NCBI GenBank assembly: GCA_018398765.1
Contig: JAHBMJ010001267.1
Coordinates: forward strand, 5,895 to 33,242
DNA from: Chromera velia
Lineage: Eukaryota > Sar > Chromeraceae
Length of the DNA: 27,348 nt
Direction of reading: 5' to 3'
In this document: one piece after another, positions 11,505 through 23,400 of the stretch
Layout: every line of letters starts with the position of its first letter
How positions within the stretch are numbered: the stretch's first letter is position 1
Position numbers and translations under genes: made by a program
Notes under the pieces: model-generated
The model's input: the letters and a program-made list of their open reading frames with translations, nothing else
The model's database searches: none
What the model was told of the DNA's origin: nothing

Positions 11505-13049
11505 AAGGAAGGCAAACGAAGCCCTGCTCCAGTGTTCCAGCAAAAACCTAATTTGCAGATGCTTTGCAGACCTTGATAGCTGGCAAACAGTTTGCAACAA
11601 GAGTGAGCAAATTAGAACTCCTAGCGACTGTCGTCATGTAAAGCACACTGTGTCGGAGAAGAGGTGCAACGACGACCTCACGCTACCGACCGTCACACGT
11701 TGTGTCGGCACTCGCCGCATTGTCATTCGCAGCGTTCGTCGTTCCAGGGGGACAGGCCGTGCAAACGTGGGAAGAAACGTACTGGTTTGCGGTACAAAGT
11801 GTTGCTGCGTGGAAGCAGGCACAGCCATACATTCACACACACACACACATACACACACGCACGCATAGACACACACACACACACTCACGCACACACACCT
11901 ACCTCTATGTGTTTGGAAAGCGTATTGTAGCTTTTGTTCAGCTTTGACACACTACAAAGGTTTGCAGTCCGTTGTTCATGCGTCGTGGCAGGCCCTCTCG
12001 GTAAAGTCGACCTTGCAAGTGTCCTGTGGGCTTTGCCGCATCTTATCGCGTCACTTGCTTTCCATGTGCACCCACACCGAAAGTTAGACCGCTGCACTTA
12101 TACAGATCCAAGTGCTTTCTGTGATGAGTCGTTTCAAAGAAAGCATACAATCATTTTTGCTAGAGAAGAAGAGCAAACGAAGGGCCTGGGCCGACCGTCA
12201 CATGTTGTGTCAACACCCGACGCATCATCATTCGCAGCATTCGTCGTTCCAGGAGTACACGCGGTGCACACGTGGGAGGAGACGTACTGGTTTGCAGCAC
12301 ACAATGTTGCTGCATAGAAGCAAGCACATGCATAAAAACATACACAAGCAACAGAATTCAGTTTTGGGCTTCAACTCCCTACGCGGGCTTTAATTGCTCT
12401 TCAGCTGCTCCCGTGTTTTTTTTCCACGTAACCTTAGCCACAGCATGAGCGAGAGCCATGAAGGACTTCTGGAAACATGTGTGAATCTGCTGAGTAGAAT
12501 AAGAATCATAACAATAATGAAAATAATAATAAGAAGAAGAAGCAAGACAGATGCATGCACGAACTGACTGACCATCACACGATGTATCGGCCCCCGATGT
12601 ATCGTCGTTGGCAGCGTTTGTTGTTCCAGGGGGACAGGCAGTGCACGCGTGCGAGGAGACGTACTGGTTTGCAGCACAGAGTTTTCGGAGTCCCCTCACC
12701 AGGTCCCTCACGTACAGCAGAAAGTTGCGAGATCCCTGGACGTCAGAGATCTTTCCGGACAGGGCTGCCGATTGGAGATGGCTGCTGATCTGCAGTGAGT
12801 GCAGTTGGGGACACAAAAAAAAACGAACTTGCACTTGCATGGTGGAAGTCCGGTTTCAAGCAAGGTTGCATGTGCATGGGAGGTGTACAAATTAATGCAC
12901 GTGCACAAACGGATGCACTTATCTTGAGGAACGGGTAAAGAAATGAAGAAAGGCACAGAGTGGGGGCAGAATTGACGGGGAGAGAAAGCTAGGAGCCTCG
13001 CATTACATAAAGTTGTTCCCCTACTTCTTGCTCTTGGTTCCAGAGAAAG

Positions 13050-13105
<56 letters not shown>

Positions 13106-16100
13106 GGGTTTGATGGAAAAAAGAACACCAACAGGTAGTTGCAGCGCGAGAGAGAATCTTGAGTGAGTTGGTGAGTGAGAGAGTGAGAGAGTCAGGGTGT
13201 AGATAGAAGGACGCGAGGGAGGAATCAACGCACAAAAAAAAAAGAAAAGAAAAGCGCCTGCCCCCACCTGGAACGCAAATCCATTCACAAAGGTTCATGC
13301 AGACATTCACAAGGGTCCATGCATGCAGACCCCCCACGTGCATGAAGGCTAGATAGATAGCTGAAAGCGAACAAAGAGGTCCAATAGCTCTACAACAACT
13401 AACTCTACAGGGGGAATCGGCATGAACGCAAAAACACATGCACCGATTGCTACATGCAGCTGCATGAGAGACAGAAAGAAGAGGGAACCACCAGCTGACC
13501 GTAGAGGCTGAGTAGGAGGGATTTGCCTGCAGGCAGATTGCAGCGAGGAGAGGAGGAAGGGAAGGAAAAAATGAAGGGGGGGATATCTTGGAAAAATCCC
13601 TTGACTTTCCTTCTTTCTCTGTTTTACCCGAACATCTGCATGACTCACAAGCCAACACACCGACCAATTTGAGAAACAAACAATCAAACTCCAACCGAAC
13701 AACCGACCTGCAGAAGAATCGCCACTGCCCCTGCCACATGGGGGGTCGCCATTGAGGTCCCACTCAAGATCGCGTACCCATTCGCCTCCCCCTTCTGGGA
13801 GTCGCACTGGGAACTGCCGGTCGGACCGCACCAGGCACTGAGGATACTCGACCCTGGGGCGAAAATGTCGACAACACTTCCGAAGTTCGAGAAGGAGCTG
13901 CGTGCGTCAGTGTTGGTTGAGGACGCCACGGTGATGGCTGCAGGTGCGCTAGCGGGACTGTACCCTGAGGCGTTTTGATTGTCGTTCCCTGCGGCTGCAA
14001 TGACCGTAATCCCTGCATTGACAGCGCTCTGCACGGCGTCATTGACGGCCGAGGAGACGCTTGAGCCAAGTGACATGGACGCGATGGCGGGGGTTTCTGC
14101 GTTCGAGACCATCCACGAGAGGGCCTGGATGACTCCAAGGGTGGACCCACTGCCTGAGCAATCCAGAACACGGAGGGAGTGGACAGTGGCGCCTGTGGCG
14201 ACGCCCACATTGGCCCCTGCAGCACTGCCTGCACAGTGGGTCCCGTGGCCTGCATCCATCCATCCATGCATCATGTCTTTGTGGACCCCTTTCATTCGTT
14301 GCATGTACACTCAGACAGGCGGAGCTTAATTGTCTCCCTGCTCTACCCGCTCCCCGAAGCCCTCTGGATACATGCATTCCATTCAGACCGCACGAGGAGA
14401 CGATGCATCCAAAAAACGGTCTCGGTGCTCTGCAGCCAGCTTTCAAAGTTCCCGGCTTGCAAAACCTGGTCGAGGGAACGAAAACATACGTGCCGACTGA
14501 TGGCCAACTGACCATTGCAGTCGTCGTCGTAGGACCCGGTGGAAGTTCCCGTCATGAAGTCAACTCCCGTCCCTGTGCGGCCAGAGAACTCCTGGTGGTT
14601 GTACTCGACTCCGGTGTCAAAAATGTAGCTGCAGGCAGCCGGGCAGGCAGTGGTGAGCGTTCGAATGTGAAACTCGTCATACGGTTCGAATCCCTCATCC
14701 TTCCCTGAAGAGGTCGTGGACTTCGTAACAATGAGGTGCATGCATGCGACAGTCGATTAAATATTTTAGGAATTTTCGGGGCGTATTGTCGCTGGAGTCT
14801 GTCATGCAGACGAGAGAGGAGAGGAGAGGAGAGGAGAGGACAGGAGAGGCTCACATGTGCACGCCACTCCCGTCATAAGTTCCTCCGGAGTCCGACGGGA
14901 GTGTGTAAGAGGAATCGAGAGGGAGGTTCTCTTGGTCAACCCGGTCTATGCCCCACACCTGGCTGACGGAGGGGGTGAAGAAAGCCCTGACGACCATCAC
15001 CTGAATCCATCCATGACCCGTACGGAGATCAAGTGCAATGAGTACGAACGTACACGCTGGAAATGTTTGTATTGACAAACCACATTCAAATACATGTGAC
15101 TATGTCTACGTATACGTGCAACGAGAAGCCACACAAGATCCCCCCTGCAGGTCCTTCCTCCTACCTGTTCGACGGCCTCCACAGCGTCGTTTTGGAGAAC
15201 GTCCTGCAGTTCCGAGTCTCCCATCTCTGCAGAGAAGACGGAGTTCCGAGAGAACGCTGACCCCACCTGCGAGCTTTGAAGGTTCAACTTCGAAGCCACA
15301 CCGCTGGTGGAAGCCCAAACCTGTCCGGCCTTCATTGTGACTAGATACTGCAGCACTCGGATGATTCAAAAATGAATGCAGGTGCAGGGATGCATGAAAT
15401 TTCAGAGAAGAGAGAAATGCCTCTCAGTTTCAGACAGGGCATGAGTCAGCTTCCGCTTCAACTTTCTTCTTGAGGTTGAAGAGGAAATAGTATGCAAATA
15501 ACATACATCGACCAACTTGAAGCAGCCACGATTGCGGAGAGCACAGTATTGAAAGTTTCCCAGCAGGAACAACGAAATCCAGCAAGGATGCCTCAGAATC
15601 TCGGTGTGTACAGGTGCATCGAAATCAAAGGATACGTATATTAATAATTAATATATTCCTCGATGATTGGTCGCCGATGGAGCTCGTTTTGCTTTGACTC
15701 TTCATCTCCCTTTATCCTCATCTCTTTTGACCCTTGCGCCTTCACATCATTCTGGATGTGCAGCTCTCCTTGCAGACCCGGAGATTGAGTCACATGAGTG
15801 GGATTTCGGCCTTGCAATGCTTGCCGTGCACATGCGTTTGGTCAACACAAGCAAGCCCCCCGACCGTCTATCTTTGCAGGCCCCTTGGTGGATTGCGCCA
15901 ACCTTCTTTCGTGTCACGCCCAAACACCCCTACAAAGACTAATGCTCATGTTGCTCGTTTATTCGGAGCCTTTCTGTACTCCGTTCTTTTGCTTCCAGGG
16001 GCCGGCTTTAAAATTTGACTGACCTTTCCAGGTACGACATCGGCTGTATTGGATGCTGTCCGAAAAGAGGCTCGCCGTTTCGGAGCACCGCCATCCACAA

Positions 16101-16146
16101 GGGACACAGCAGATCCGCAAAGGAGAAAGCAACAGACACGCAACAT
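7822..16146 (-). CDS. type I membrane-anchored subtilisin-like protease with Cys-rich repeats and EGF domain
   Basis: Fourteen exons in transcript order: 16146-16024, 15347-15165, 15000-14855, 14628-14513, 14249-13708, 12789-12573, 12309-12196, 11804-11691, 11386-11267, 11041-10922, 10666-10553, 9973-9845, 9531-9290 and 8904-7822. All phases agree, giving 3363 nt and 1120 residues. The ATG at 16146 is the only in-frame start after an upstream stop. Residues 1-20 are a signal peptide, and about 39-102 an I9-type propeptide (YLVTMKAG start). The proteinase K-like S8 domain follows, with catalytic Asp155 (YIFDTGVEYNH), His191 (NGHGTHCAG), oxyanion Asn278 (AAAGNDN) and Ser355 (SGTSMATPHVAG). Six Cys-rich repeats cover about 408-636, an EGF-like domain (NECAANVHNC) about 637-679, and then a stalk, a transmembrane helix at about 887-909 and a 210-residue Glu-rich tail. 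All catalytic residues are present, so activity is likely. It would act in the secretory pathway or at the surface; substrate unknown. Confidence 0.88.
9290..9531 (-). other. stalk exon of the protease (exon 13)
   Basis: Eighty residues between the EGF-like domain and the membrane-proximal region, rich in Glu and Arg (EGDPERRNR, GSEEEKREFV). No domain was recognised. It is probably helical and joins the EGF module to the beta-rich juxtamembrane part. The donor is GTCAGT and the exon is in phase with both neighbours. Confidence 0.75.
9845..9973 (-). other. EGF-like domain exon of the protease (exon 12)
   Basis: The exon encodes one EGF-like module with six cysteines in the order NEC..NC..LC..FTCTC..GYTGDGLKC. 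It begins and ends in phase 1, the phase class usual for shuffled extracellular modules, and it directly follows the Cys-rich array. Confidence 0.85.
10553..12789 (-). repeat. array of six Cys-rich repeat exons in the protease gene
   Basis: Six units follow the pattern C-x10-C-x2-C-x18-C, with the core NQYVSSHVCTACPPGTTNAA. The first lies on exon 12573-12789 behind the end of the catalytic domain. The next five each fill one exon of 114 or 120 nt: 12196-12309, 11691-11804, 11267-11386, 10922-11041 and 10553-10666. All five are phase 1-1. Four of the upstream intron ends (before 12309, 11804, 11386 and 10666) are nearly identical (TGCTTCYAYGCAG), so intron sequence was copied along with the exons. 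Repeats of this kind resemble cysteine-rich ephrin-receptor-like modules common in alveolate surface proteins. Confidence 0.9.
11458..11504. repeat. (CA)n(GA)n microsatellite in protease intron
   Basis: A compound dinucleotide tract in the intron between repeat exons 3 and 4. Similar tracts lie at 11829-11890 and 13052-13106, all in introns of the protease gene. Confidence 0.9.
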
Positions 16147-17191
16147 GATCCTCACACAAAACGGGGACAGCTCGGGCAGGAACCCGTGAATGAGAGACGT
16201 CGAACTACTTCAATCATTTTTTTTGTACTGCAAATCTGCGCAACTGTTGGTAACTTCAACTCACCATACGCTTACGGACGAAGACACGCGACAATGATGT
16301 TCGGAGCGGTTGTTTGAGTGTGTGCAGTCTCAAAAGACGGAGCGCGGAGGCTCATGCAACTTGTATATTTTTGTTGCGTGTCACAATTAATGTTAATTGG
16401 AAGTTGAGTGACTTGAGTCGGGCATGGTGGGGCATGCATGATGACAGCTAGTTGCATATGTGGGGCGGCGCGCATGGCGGCGCCGGCGCGCTTAATTTCT
16501 GGCACGCGGGTCATCGATCATCCCGGTCATGCATCGCCGGAAGCGCGGCGCCACGCTAGATTCGTATGCGCGACGTCAGAAAAGTTGAAACTTTTTTTCG
16601 ATCTCACCGTCATGCAACAGAATCGGCGCCGCGCCGCCAGTGCATGCAGCCGCATGCACCCGCGTACACCCGCGGCCCGCGCCGCTAGCTCGGCCGTCAC
16701 GTCTAAGTATGCTGCGTGCGTCAGCCCGATGCGATGTGTATAGAGCAGACTGCATGGTATCCATTTCCTTTCCGCCCAATCACAAAAATTGTTGATCAGT
16801 TCGAGGAAAGGCCGAGAAGAAGCCAGTCAATCTATGTTCCGCCTTCAAAACCTGCCTCCGTATACACTTTAAGCTGTTCTCTAGTACCTGTGTGGTTTTG
16901 TACGGATTTGAGACTTTCAACGCTTTCCGAGAAGTTTTGGAGAGTCTCTCTTTGGGTGTACTTGTCTTCCTCTTTCCCATATATACTGCCTGTGGATCTA
17001 GAGGAGCAAGGGCCCGTCCTTCACAGAGGAGTGAAGGAGGGAAGAAAGGCTGCCTTTGAATCATTGGAAGGGTGGCGAGAGTGACCGTTTCTCTCTCGAT
17101 CGTTTCTGTCGCTTCGGCAAGTGAAGAGACCCTTCACGGCTGAAGAGAAGAAGTAGAACAGAGAGAGATAGAGAGAGAGCAGGAAGGAAAG
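16147..17191. promoter_or_regulatory. divergent promoter region between protease and E3 ligase genes
   Basis: The two start codons (16146 on - and 17192 on +) face away from each other across 1045 bases, so this stretch should hold both promoters. The part at about 16430-16740 is rich in CpG and in GGCGCC, GCGCGC and GCATGC palindromes. It also contains ACGTCA/CACGTC motifs, unlike the CT/GT-rich DNA around it. No TATA box was assigned. The 3' half near 17100-17190 is GA-rich and is probably the 5' UTR of the ligase gene. Confidence 0.5.
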
Positions 17192-18825
17192 ATGAGCAGC
17201 CAGAAGTCAGACGACGACATTGCGGAGGACAACGAGTGGGACGAGGACAACTGGGGGATGGACGAGGAGGATGAAGACGAGGAAATGGAAAGGGCCTCTC
17301 AAGATGAGGATGAGGACATGGTCAGTCAGCGAGTTGTCTAGCTTCCTTCTTTTGCTTCCTTGTCACTCCAGTTGAGGTGCTCTCGGGTCGACTAATTGTA
17401 TCAAGCTTGGACACAAAACTCTTTTCTGATTTGCATTTGTGGGATGGGAGGCTGGAACGGGAAAAAGAAGTGCAGTGCACAAACGAGAGGGAGGGCTGTT
17501 TTTCAGTGAATCGACTGAAAAGAAAAGAAAAGGTATCTACCGCTCAGTGCGATTTCCTTCTGTCACCCCCCCAGTCCGGCGAAAGAAGGATAGTCTCCTT
17601 CCTGAAGAATAAGCAGAACTGTTCTGAAGGGAAGGGAGAAGAAGGACACAGTTGGCCTGACAGACACCCAAGTTGATCGAAGGAGGAAGAGAAGGATGGA
17701 AGTAGTCCCATGATGCTAGCCAGCCAACAAGGAGCCTGTAGGGAAGGGGACAATAGAGACATGGAGAGGAAGGAGGCTGTCACTGGTTGTGTGTCAATGG
17801 GAACGTCACTGTGTGCTTGACCCTCCCTTCCCTTCCATGCCTGATTGATTGAGTCGGATGGAGGGGTGGGGTCCCTTTCCACTTCCTGACTGACTGGGTG
17901 ACTGCTGTTGTGCTTTGTTGTGCAGACTGGCTACGCTGAGGCCTCTCACATGCACTCTGTGCGGAGGGAGCCCTACACAGTACTGAACGAGAAGCAGATA
18001 GAACAGGCCCAGGAGAAGCAGATGGAAGAGATCACAGAACTCACGGGCGTCTCCAAGGACGATGCCTTCATTCTCCTCAAGGCCTATGGGTGGGTGGGTC
18101 AGTGGGCGGGGGGGGGGTTCTCTGCAGTACAGTGAGTGGCTTTTTGCTCGATCTTCGCTGTCGGTCTGGGCGTCTGGGTGTGCAGGGGAGAGGAAGAAGA
18201 CTGGCAGGAAACACTGGGAGGGTTGGCGTAAATGGACACTTCCCCGAGCTTTCCCAAAGCATAGTTGGATGGGTGAATGTGTGGTCTGCATGCATGCATG
18301 CATGTCAGTGTTTCTTCCCTCCCTCCTTCCTTCCTTCCTTCTTTTTTTCCTTTCTTCCTTCCTTTCTTCCTTCCATGTGCTCGTCCGAGTTTGCTTGTGC
18401 GGTCTGTCTCCTTGACGAGCGGCGGGTGCCTGCCTGCAGGTGGGACAAGACCCCCCTCCAAGAGGCCTGGTTCGACAACGAGACCAAGGCCAGGAAGAAG
18501 GCGGGGCTGGTTCATGAAGGTCCGTCCGTCAGTGCATGAATGGTGGTGGGGGGGNGGGGGGGGGGGGGGGTTCAGTTGTCTGTGTTTGGTTGATTCGCCG
18601 CCCTCTGCTGTGTTGGCGTGCGTGTGCGCGTGCGTGCGTCGGATTGATGGATGCTCATTGAGAATGAAAAAAGAAAGTCGAGGGAAGCGGTATTTCGATT
18701 GAACGGAGCGCTCTCTGTCCTGTGCCCGCTTTCTGTTTTCCCTTCTTCTTGCATTCATTCTGTCTTGTTGCTGCTTTCAATGATCCGCAGAATCTCTTTC
18801 TTGTGTCATGGTAATCTGCTGTTTT

Positions 18826-18876
<51 letters not shown>

Positions 18877-19867
18877 GTCTATTCATTTTTTGATTGACTG
18901 TTGGTTGTTCCCTCTCGATTGGTTGATCGGTTGATTTGATTTCAGGAGAGGCGGGTCCTTCCAGTGCGACCACAGACGTCCTCTGTCCCATCTGTCTGGA
19001 GACTGTGCCCTTCGAGGTTGGTCTGTCTTTTTGTTTCTCTGTTTGTTTGTCTCTTCGTCTTTCAGTGCGCCCGTCCAGACACGATAGACAGGCATGCGCT
19101 CATTTCTTCGTTGAGTCATTCATTCATATACATTCATGCGAAGTCAGTCTCTCCCTCCACCTGGCCGTTGTTGGTCGAAAACCTTTGATGTGGACGATCA
19201 GAACGAAATTCGAACGAACTTTATGAGGGGACATCAGAAGGTTTTACGACGATGCCTCCCTCTCTTTCTCCCTCCCTCCCTCTCCCTCTCCCTTCAAGGA
19301 GTAGCAGTCCTTTATTCTCGTTCCTTTTCGGTCTGAGTGGACTGTTCGATCGATCCCGCTGTCTGTCTGTGTTGTGGCGTCTCACACTGCCGCGAGTCTG
19401 CATTGCGTGCGTGCGTGCGTCAGTTGATCGAGTTCCCGCGCCCCGCCTTTTCGTGTCGCCGTTCAATTCCATCTCCTCTGTTGTCTGTTCTCTTTTTTCT
19501 ACTTGTCTTGTCTTGTCTTCCTGCCTGCTTGCAGAAGATCATCGAGCTTCCGTGCTCCCACCCGGCCTGCCGTCTCTGCTGGCAACGATACCTGGAGTTC
19601 CAGGTGGAAGACGGGAAGGCGGCAGTGGAGACCAAGTGCCCTCAACACAAGTGTGGACAGGTCTGTCGTTCGTCTGTCTGTCTTTCTACCTGCCTTGCTG
19701 CCTGTTTCTTTTTCTGATTGCCTCGTGTGTTGATTGAAGTGACGGAGGAAAAAGCGGCGAAAAAGAAGGTTCAGTCTGTCTGCCTGTTGACTTACGAGAG
19801 GGGAATGACCTTCCACCAGAAAGAGATGGAGTTGGACAAGGACAAAGAAAAGAGAGAGAGAGAGAGA

Positions 19868-19906
<39 letters not shown>

Positions 19907-20078
19907 ATGGAGTAGGGAGAGGAAAAGAAATGGCGGGGGTTTCAATTTACGTTCAAAGAGTGGTTGGTCTCAGCAAAGTTTCATCAAATCAAACATGGAG
20001 GCGGAGCAAGCCTTTGTTTTTCTCTTCTTTTTTCTCTTCTTTTTCTTTCGTTTGCCTCTGCTGCCTCTGTTGCCGGCC

Positions 20079-20122
<44 letters not shown>

Positions 20123-20376
20123 CGCGCGCAGAAGGTGCCCTCGACGGTGTTCGAGGACGTGTGCGACGAGGAACATCTGCAGAAGTACAAAAAGTCCGTC
20201 CGTCCGTCAATTTTTCCCGGGAGTAGGCGAATTCCTTGCTTTATAGTTCGGGTCGGGCCTTCTGGGTCCTTCAATGGGCTCTTTGCTTTGCTTTGGTTGG
20301 CTTTGCTTTCAGTGTTTGGCTTCTTCTTCTTCCTCCCCCCTTCTTGTCTTGTTCCCACAGGTGTCGTCGGCGTTTT

Positions 20377-20407
<31 letters not shown>

Positions 20408-23400
20408 CTTTGTTTGCTTTCCTTCCTTTCTTTCTTTCTTTCTTTCTCTTTGTTTGCTTTCTTTCTTTCTTTCTTTCTCTTTGTTTGCTTTCTTTCTTTC
20501 TTTCTTTCCTTCTTTCTTTCTTTCTTTCTTTCTTTCTTTTCTTTCTTTCTTTCTTTCTTTCGTGGAAGGCCTTTTCTTCTTTCTCTTTTTGGCTCTCTCT
20601 GTCTCTCTCTATGGATTCTGTCTGGTCAACCCGGGCCCATTCCTTCCTTCCTTTCTTTGATATTCAACTTTCTTTTGTGCATCGCTTTGCTTCTGTGTAT
20701 TTGTGTTGTCTGACCTGGTTCGATTTCTTCTCTTTCTCTCTCTCTCACTCACTCATGCAGGTGGTGCGTGCGGTCTTTTGTGGACGACAACTCGGTCAGT
20801 TCGTCAGTCAGTGAGGCAGTCAGTCAGACGCAAGAAAAGTGAAAGAAAGAAAATTATAGAGTCTCTTCGACCGTGCTTCGATCGCGTGCCGTCTTCTTTG
20901 TGCTTTGTACTTTTCAATTCCATAGTCTCCCTTCCAGGCATGAGACTCAACTTCCTTCCTGTCGTCTTTTACTTACTGAACTTTTTTTCCCCCCTCTCTG
21001 TCTGTCCTGTTGTCTGTCTGTGTGCATGTAAAGAAAAGAGGGGACAAGGAAAGAGGCGTGCAGCTTGTTCGCCTGTCTGTCTTTTCTATCGATATTAATT
21101 TGCAGATCGTTCAATGGTGCCCGAAGGATTGTGGGCGGGCTGTGATGTATCCGTCTCTGGACAATCCAGACGTGAAGTGCGACTGCGAGTACAACTTCTG
21201 GTTGGTCAGTGAGTGAGTTCGTGAGTCAGTCGGTTGGTTGGCGGATGGGCTGCTCAGCTTTTGTCGCCTTCTTTTTGTCAGACCCCCGGAACCCTCTTCG
21301 GTCCTTTCCTTTCCTTTTGTTTTCTTTTCTTTCCTTTTTTCTTTTTCTTTTCTTTTCTTTTCTCTTTTTCTTTTCATCCGTCTTCTCACTCCCTCCATTC
21401 CTCCCTCCCTGCGTCTGTCTTTCTCTCTGCTTTTCTTTCGCGAGTCTCCTCGCAACGGCCAGCCAGCCCCTTTCCTCTCGCTGTTTTTTTTTGTCCTCTC
21501 ATTTTTTCTGTTTCTCTCTCTCTGCATGTGTTGTGTTTTTTGTTTTGTGTGCAGCTTCTGCTGTTCGAACGAGGCGCATAGACCTTCTAGCTGTAAGACG
21601 GTCAGTCTTTTTTTTTCTCTTCGGTTGTTTTTCTTCTCGCTCCGGCAAGTTCCACGCCTACCTCCCCCCCCCCCTGCCTCTCTTCTCTTCTCTTTCTCTC
21701 TCTTTTTGTCTTTTTCTTAGAATATCTCTGATATTCTCTCGGAGCATGAGTGCATGCACGCGCGCGCGCGTGTGTGTGTGCGTGTGTTCGTACGTATGGG
21801 TTACGTATCGTGTGTTGGCTTGTGCAGGTGCAAGACTGGGAGCTTAAGAACAGCGCAGAGTCGGAAAACGTCTGCTGGTCCGTCGGCTGCTTTTCTCTCT
21901 TTGTGTCTGCCTCTCTCTTTCTGTCTCTATGTGTGTGCCCGTAACAAGTAGGGAGGGCCTTTTGGTGTTTCTTTTGTCGTTGTGTGCGCCTTTGTTTAAA
22001 CGTCTTTGTTTTCTTCTGTCTCCCAAGAAGGCTCTGTCTGTCTGTCTGTCTCATGCTTTGGACTGACTGTCTGTAGCAGAAGAGAAAAGAAAAATAACCA
22101 TGTATCCCTCTTTCCTCGCACTGCATGGATGTAAGTGTATATGGGTGTGTAAATGGATGACTGCATACGCGTGGATACGTATGAATCTGTGCGTGTATGT
22201 GTATGTGCAGGATTATGGCCAACACCAAGCAGTGTCCGCAGTGCAACAAGAACATTGAGAAGAATACAGGTGGGTGGTGCGTGCGTCGGCAGATACACAG
22301 GCAGGCTGTTTGACTGTCGCCTTTCTTCGCTTGTGCTTGCCTGCTTGAGTGCAACTCCAGCGGGATATCGCTCGGATTTGCGAAACATCCGATCTGAGGA
22401 CAGAGAAGGGCAAAGAAGGGACACGAAGAATGACAGCAGGCAGAAGGCAAATTTTAATTCCCACTTTAGCTCGACGGAATCCATCTCTTTGTCTGTTCGT
22501 CTCTCAGTCTGTGTCTGTCAGCCTATGTCCCTTTTCTTTTTGCGTGTCAGTCTGCCGGTCAAACCTTTTTTGGTGTACGTGTATTCATTCGCCCTTCCGT
22601 GTTCGTGTGCCCCCAATAGGCTACAGCCACATGACGTGCTCGCATTTATTTTCCCTGTATGTATGTATGTCAAAATAAATGCATGTCCCAACATGCATTG
22701 CAGGGTGCAACCACATGACGTGCTCAAAGAACGCGGGGGGGTGCGGGCACGAGTTCTGCTGGCTCTGTCTGGGTCCCTGGAAGAACCACGGCAGCGCCAC
22801 AGGAGGGTACTATCAGTGCAACGTGTACGAACAGGAACAGAGGGAGGGAAAGGTGGGTGGGTGGGTGGGTGGGTGCGTTCGTTCGCATTCAAATTTAACC
22901 AGCTAGGGCAGGCAGGCAGGGAGGCGGACAGGCAGCTAGCTATTCAAGCCAGCGGACTGAGCGGAAGAAGAAAGCTGCTTCTTCTTCGTGTGTTCTGTCG
23001 CGTTCGGTATCTCCTTAGACAAGGTGATGAGGAGCTTCTTCGACGTGTTATCAAAATACGCTCCGCATGTCTATGTATGTCTTTTCTCTGTGGTTGTTAC
23101 GTGGGTGTTTGTAGCAGCCGGATATCCATTCATGTATCCATGTGTGAATATACTACTTTCTCATTTGTTTTATTTGTTTGTTTCTTGCAGAAGTCGGATG
23201 CCGAGGAAAAGCGTCTGAACGCAAAGAAGGCGCTGGACAAATACATGTTTTATTTTGAGAGATTCATGAACCACGACAAGGCACTGAGGTTCCTCCAGAG
23301 AGACAGGGCAAAGATCGAAGAGAAGGTCCAGGAACTGCACGACAAACATGTGAGTGAGTCCAGATTGCGATGAGGGGGGGGAAGCAACACAGAAAAGAAG

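Noticed and set aside
12708-13763. 351-codon minus-strand open frame
   Set aside because: It crosses a protease intron and overlaps exons in the wrong frame. Its content is low-complexity Leu/Ser/Cys from CA/GA repeats, and the spliced subtilisin model explains the exons better.
14680-14705. GGTTCGAATCC, a perfect tRNA B-box string
   Set aside because: It lies in a protease intron. The bases around it do not form a T stem, and there is no A box or acceptor stem at the right distance.
19718-19915. possible extra exon in ligase intron 5 ([10 protein letters not shown]... then Arg/Glu run)
   Set aside because: Exons 5 and 6 join in phase without it, no good acceptor precedes it, and the end is translation of a GA repeat. 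It would also interrupt the RING1-IBR linker.
20236-20814. long Phe/Leu/Ser-rich open frames on the + strand
   Set aside because: They are translations of the TTTC microsatellite in ligase intron 6.
22153-23373. 406-codon open frame in the ligase gene
   Set aside because: Only its last part (exon 13) matches the Ariadne domain. The rest reads introns and the wrong frame of exons 11 and 12, whose zinc-binding residues appear only with splicing.
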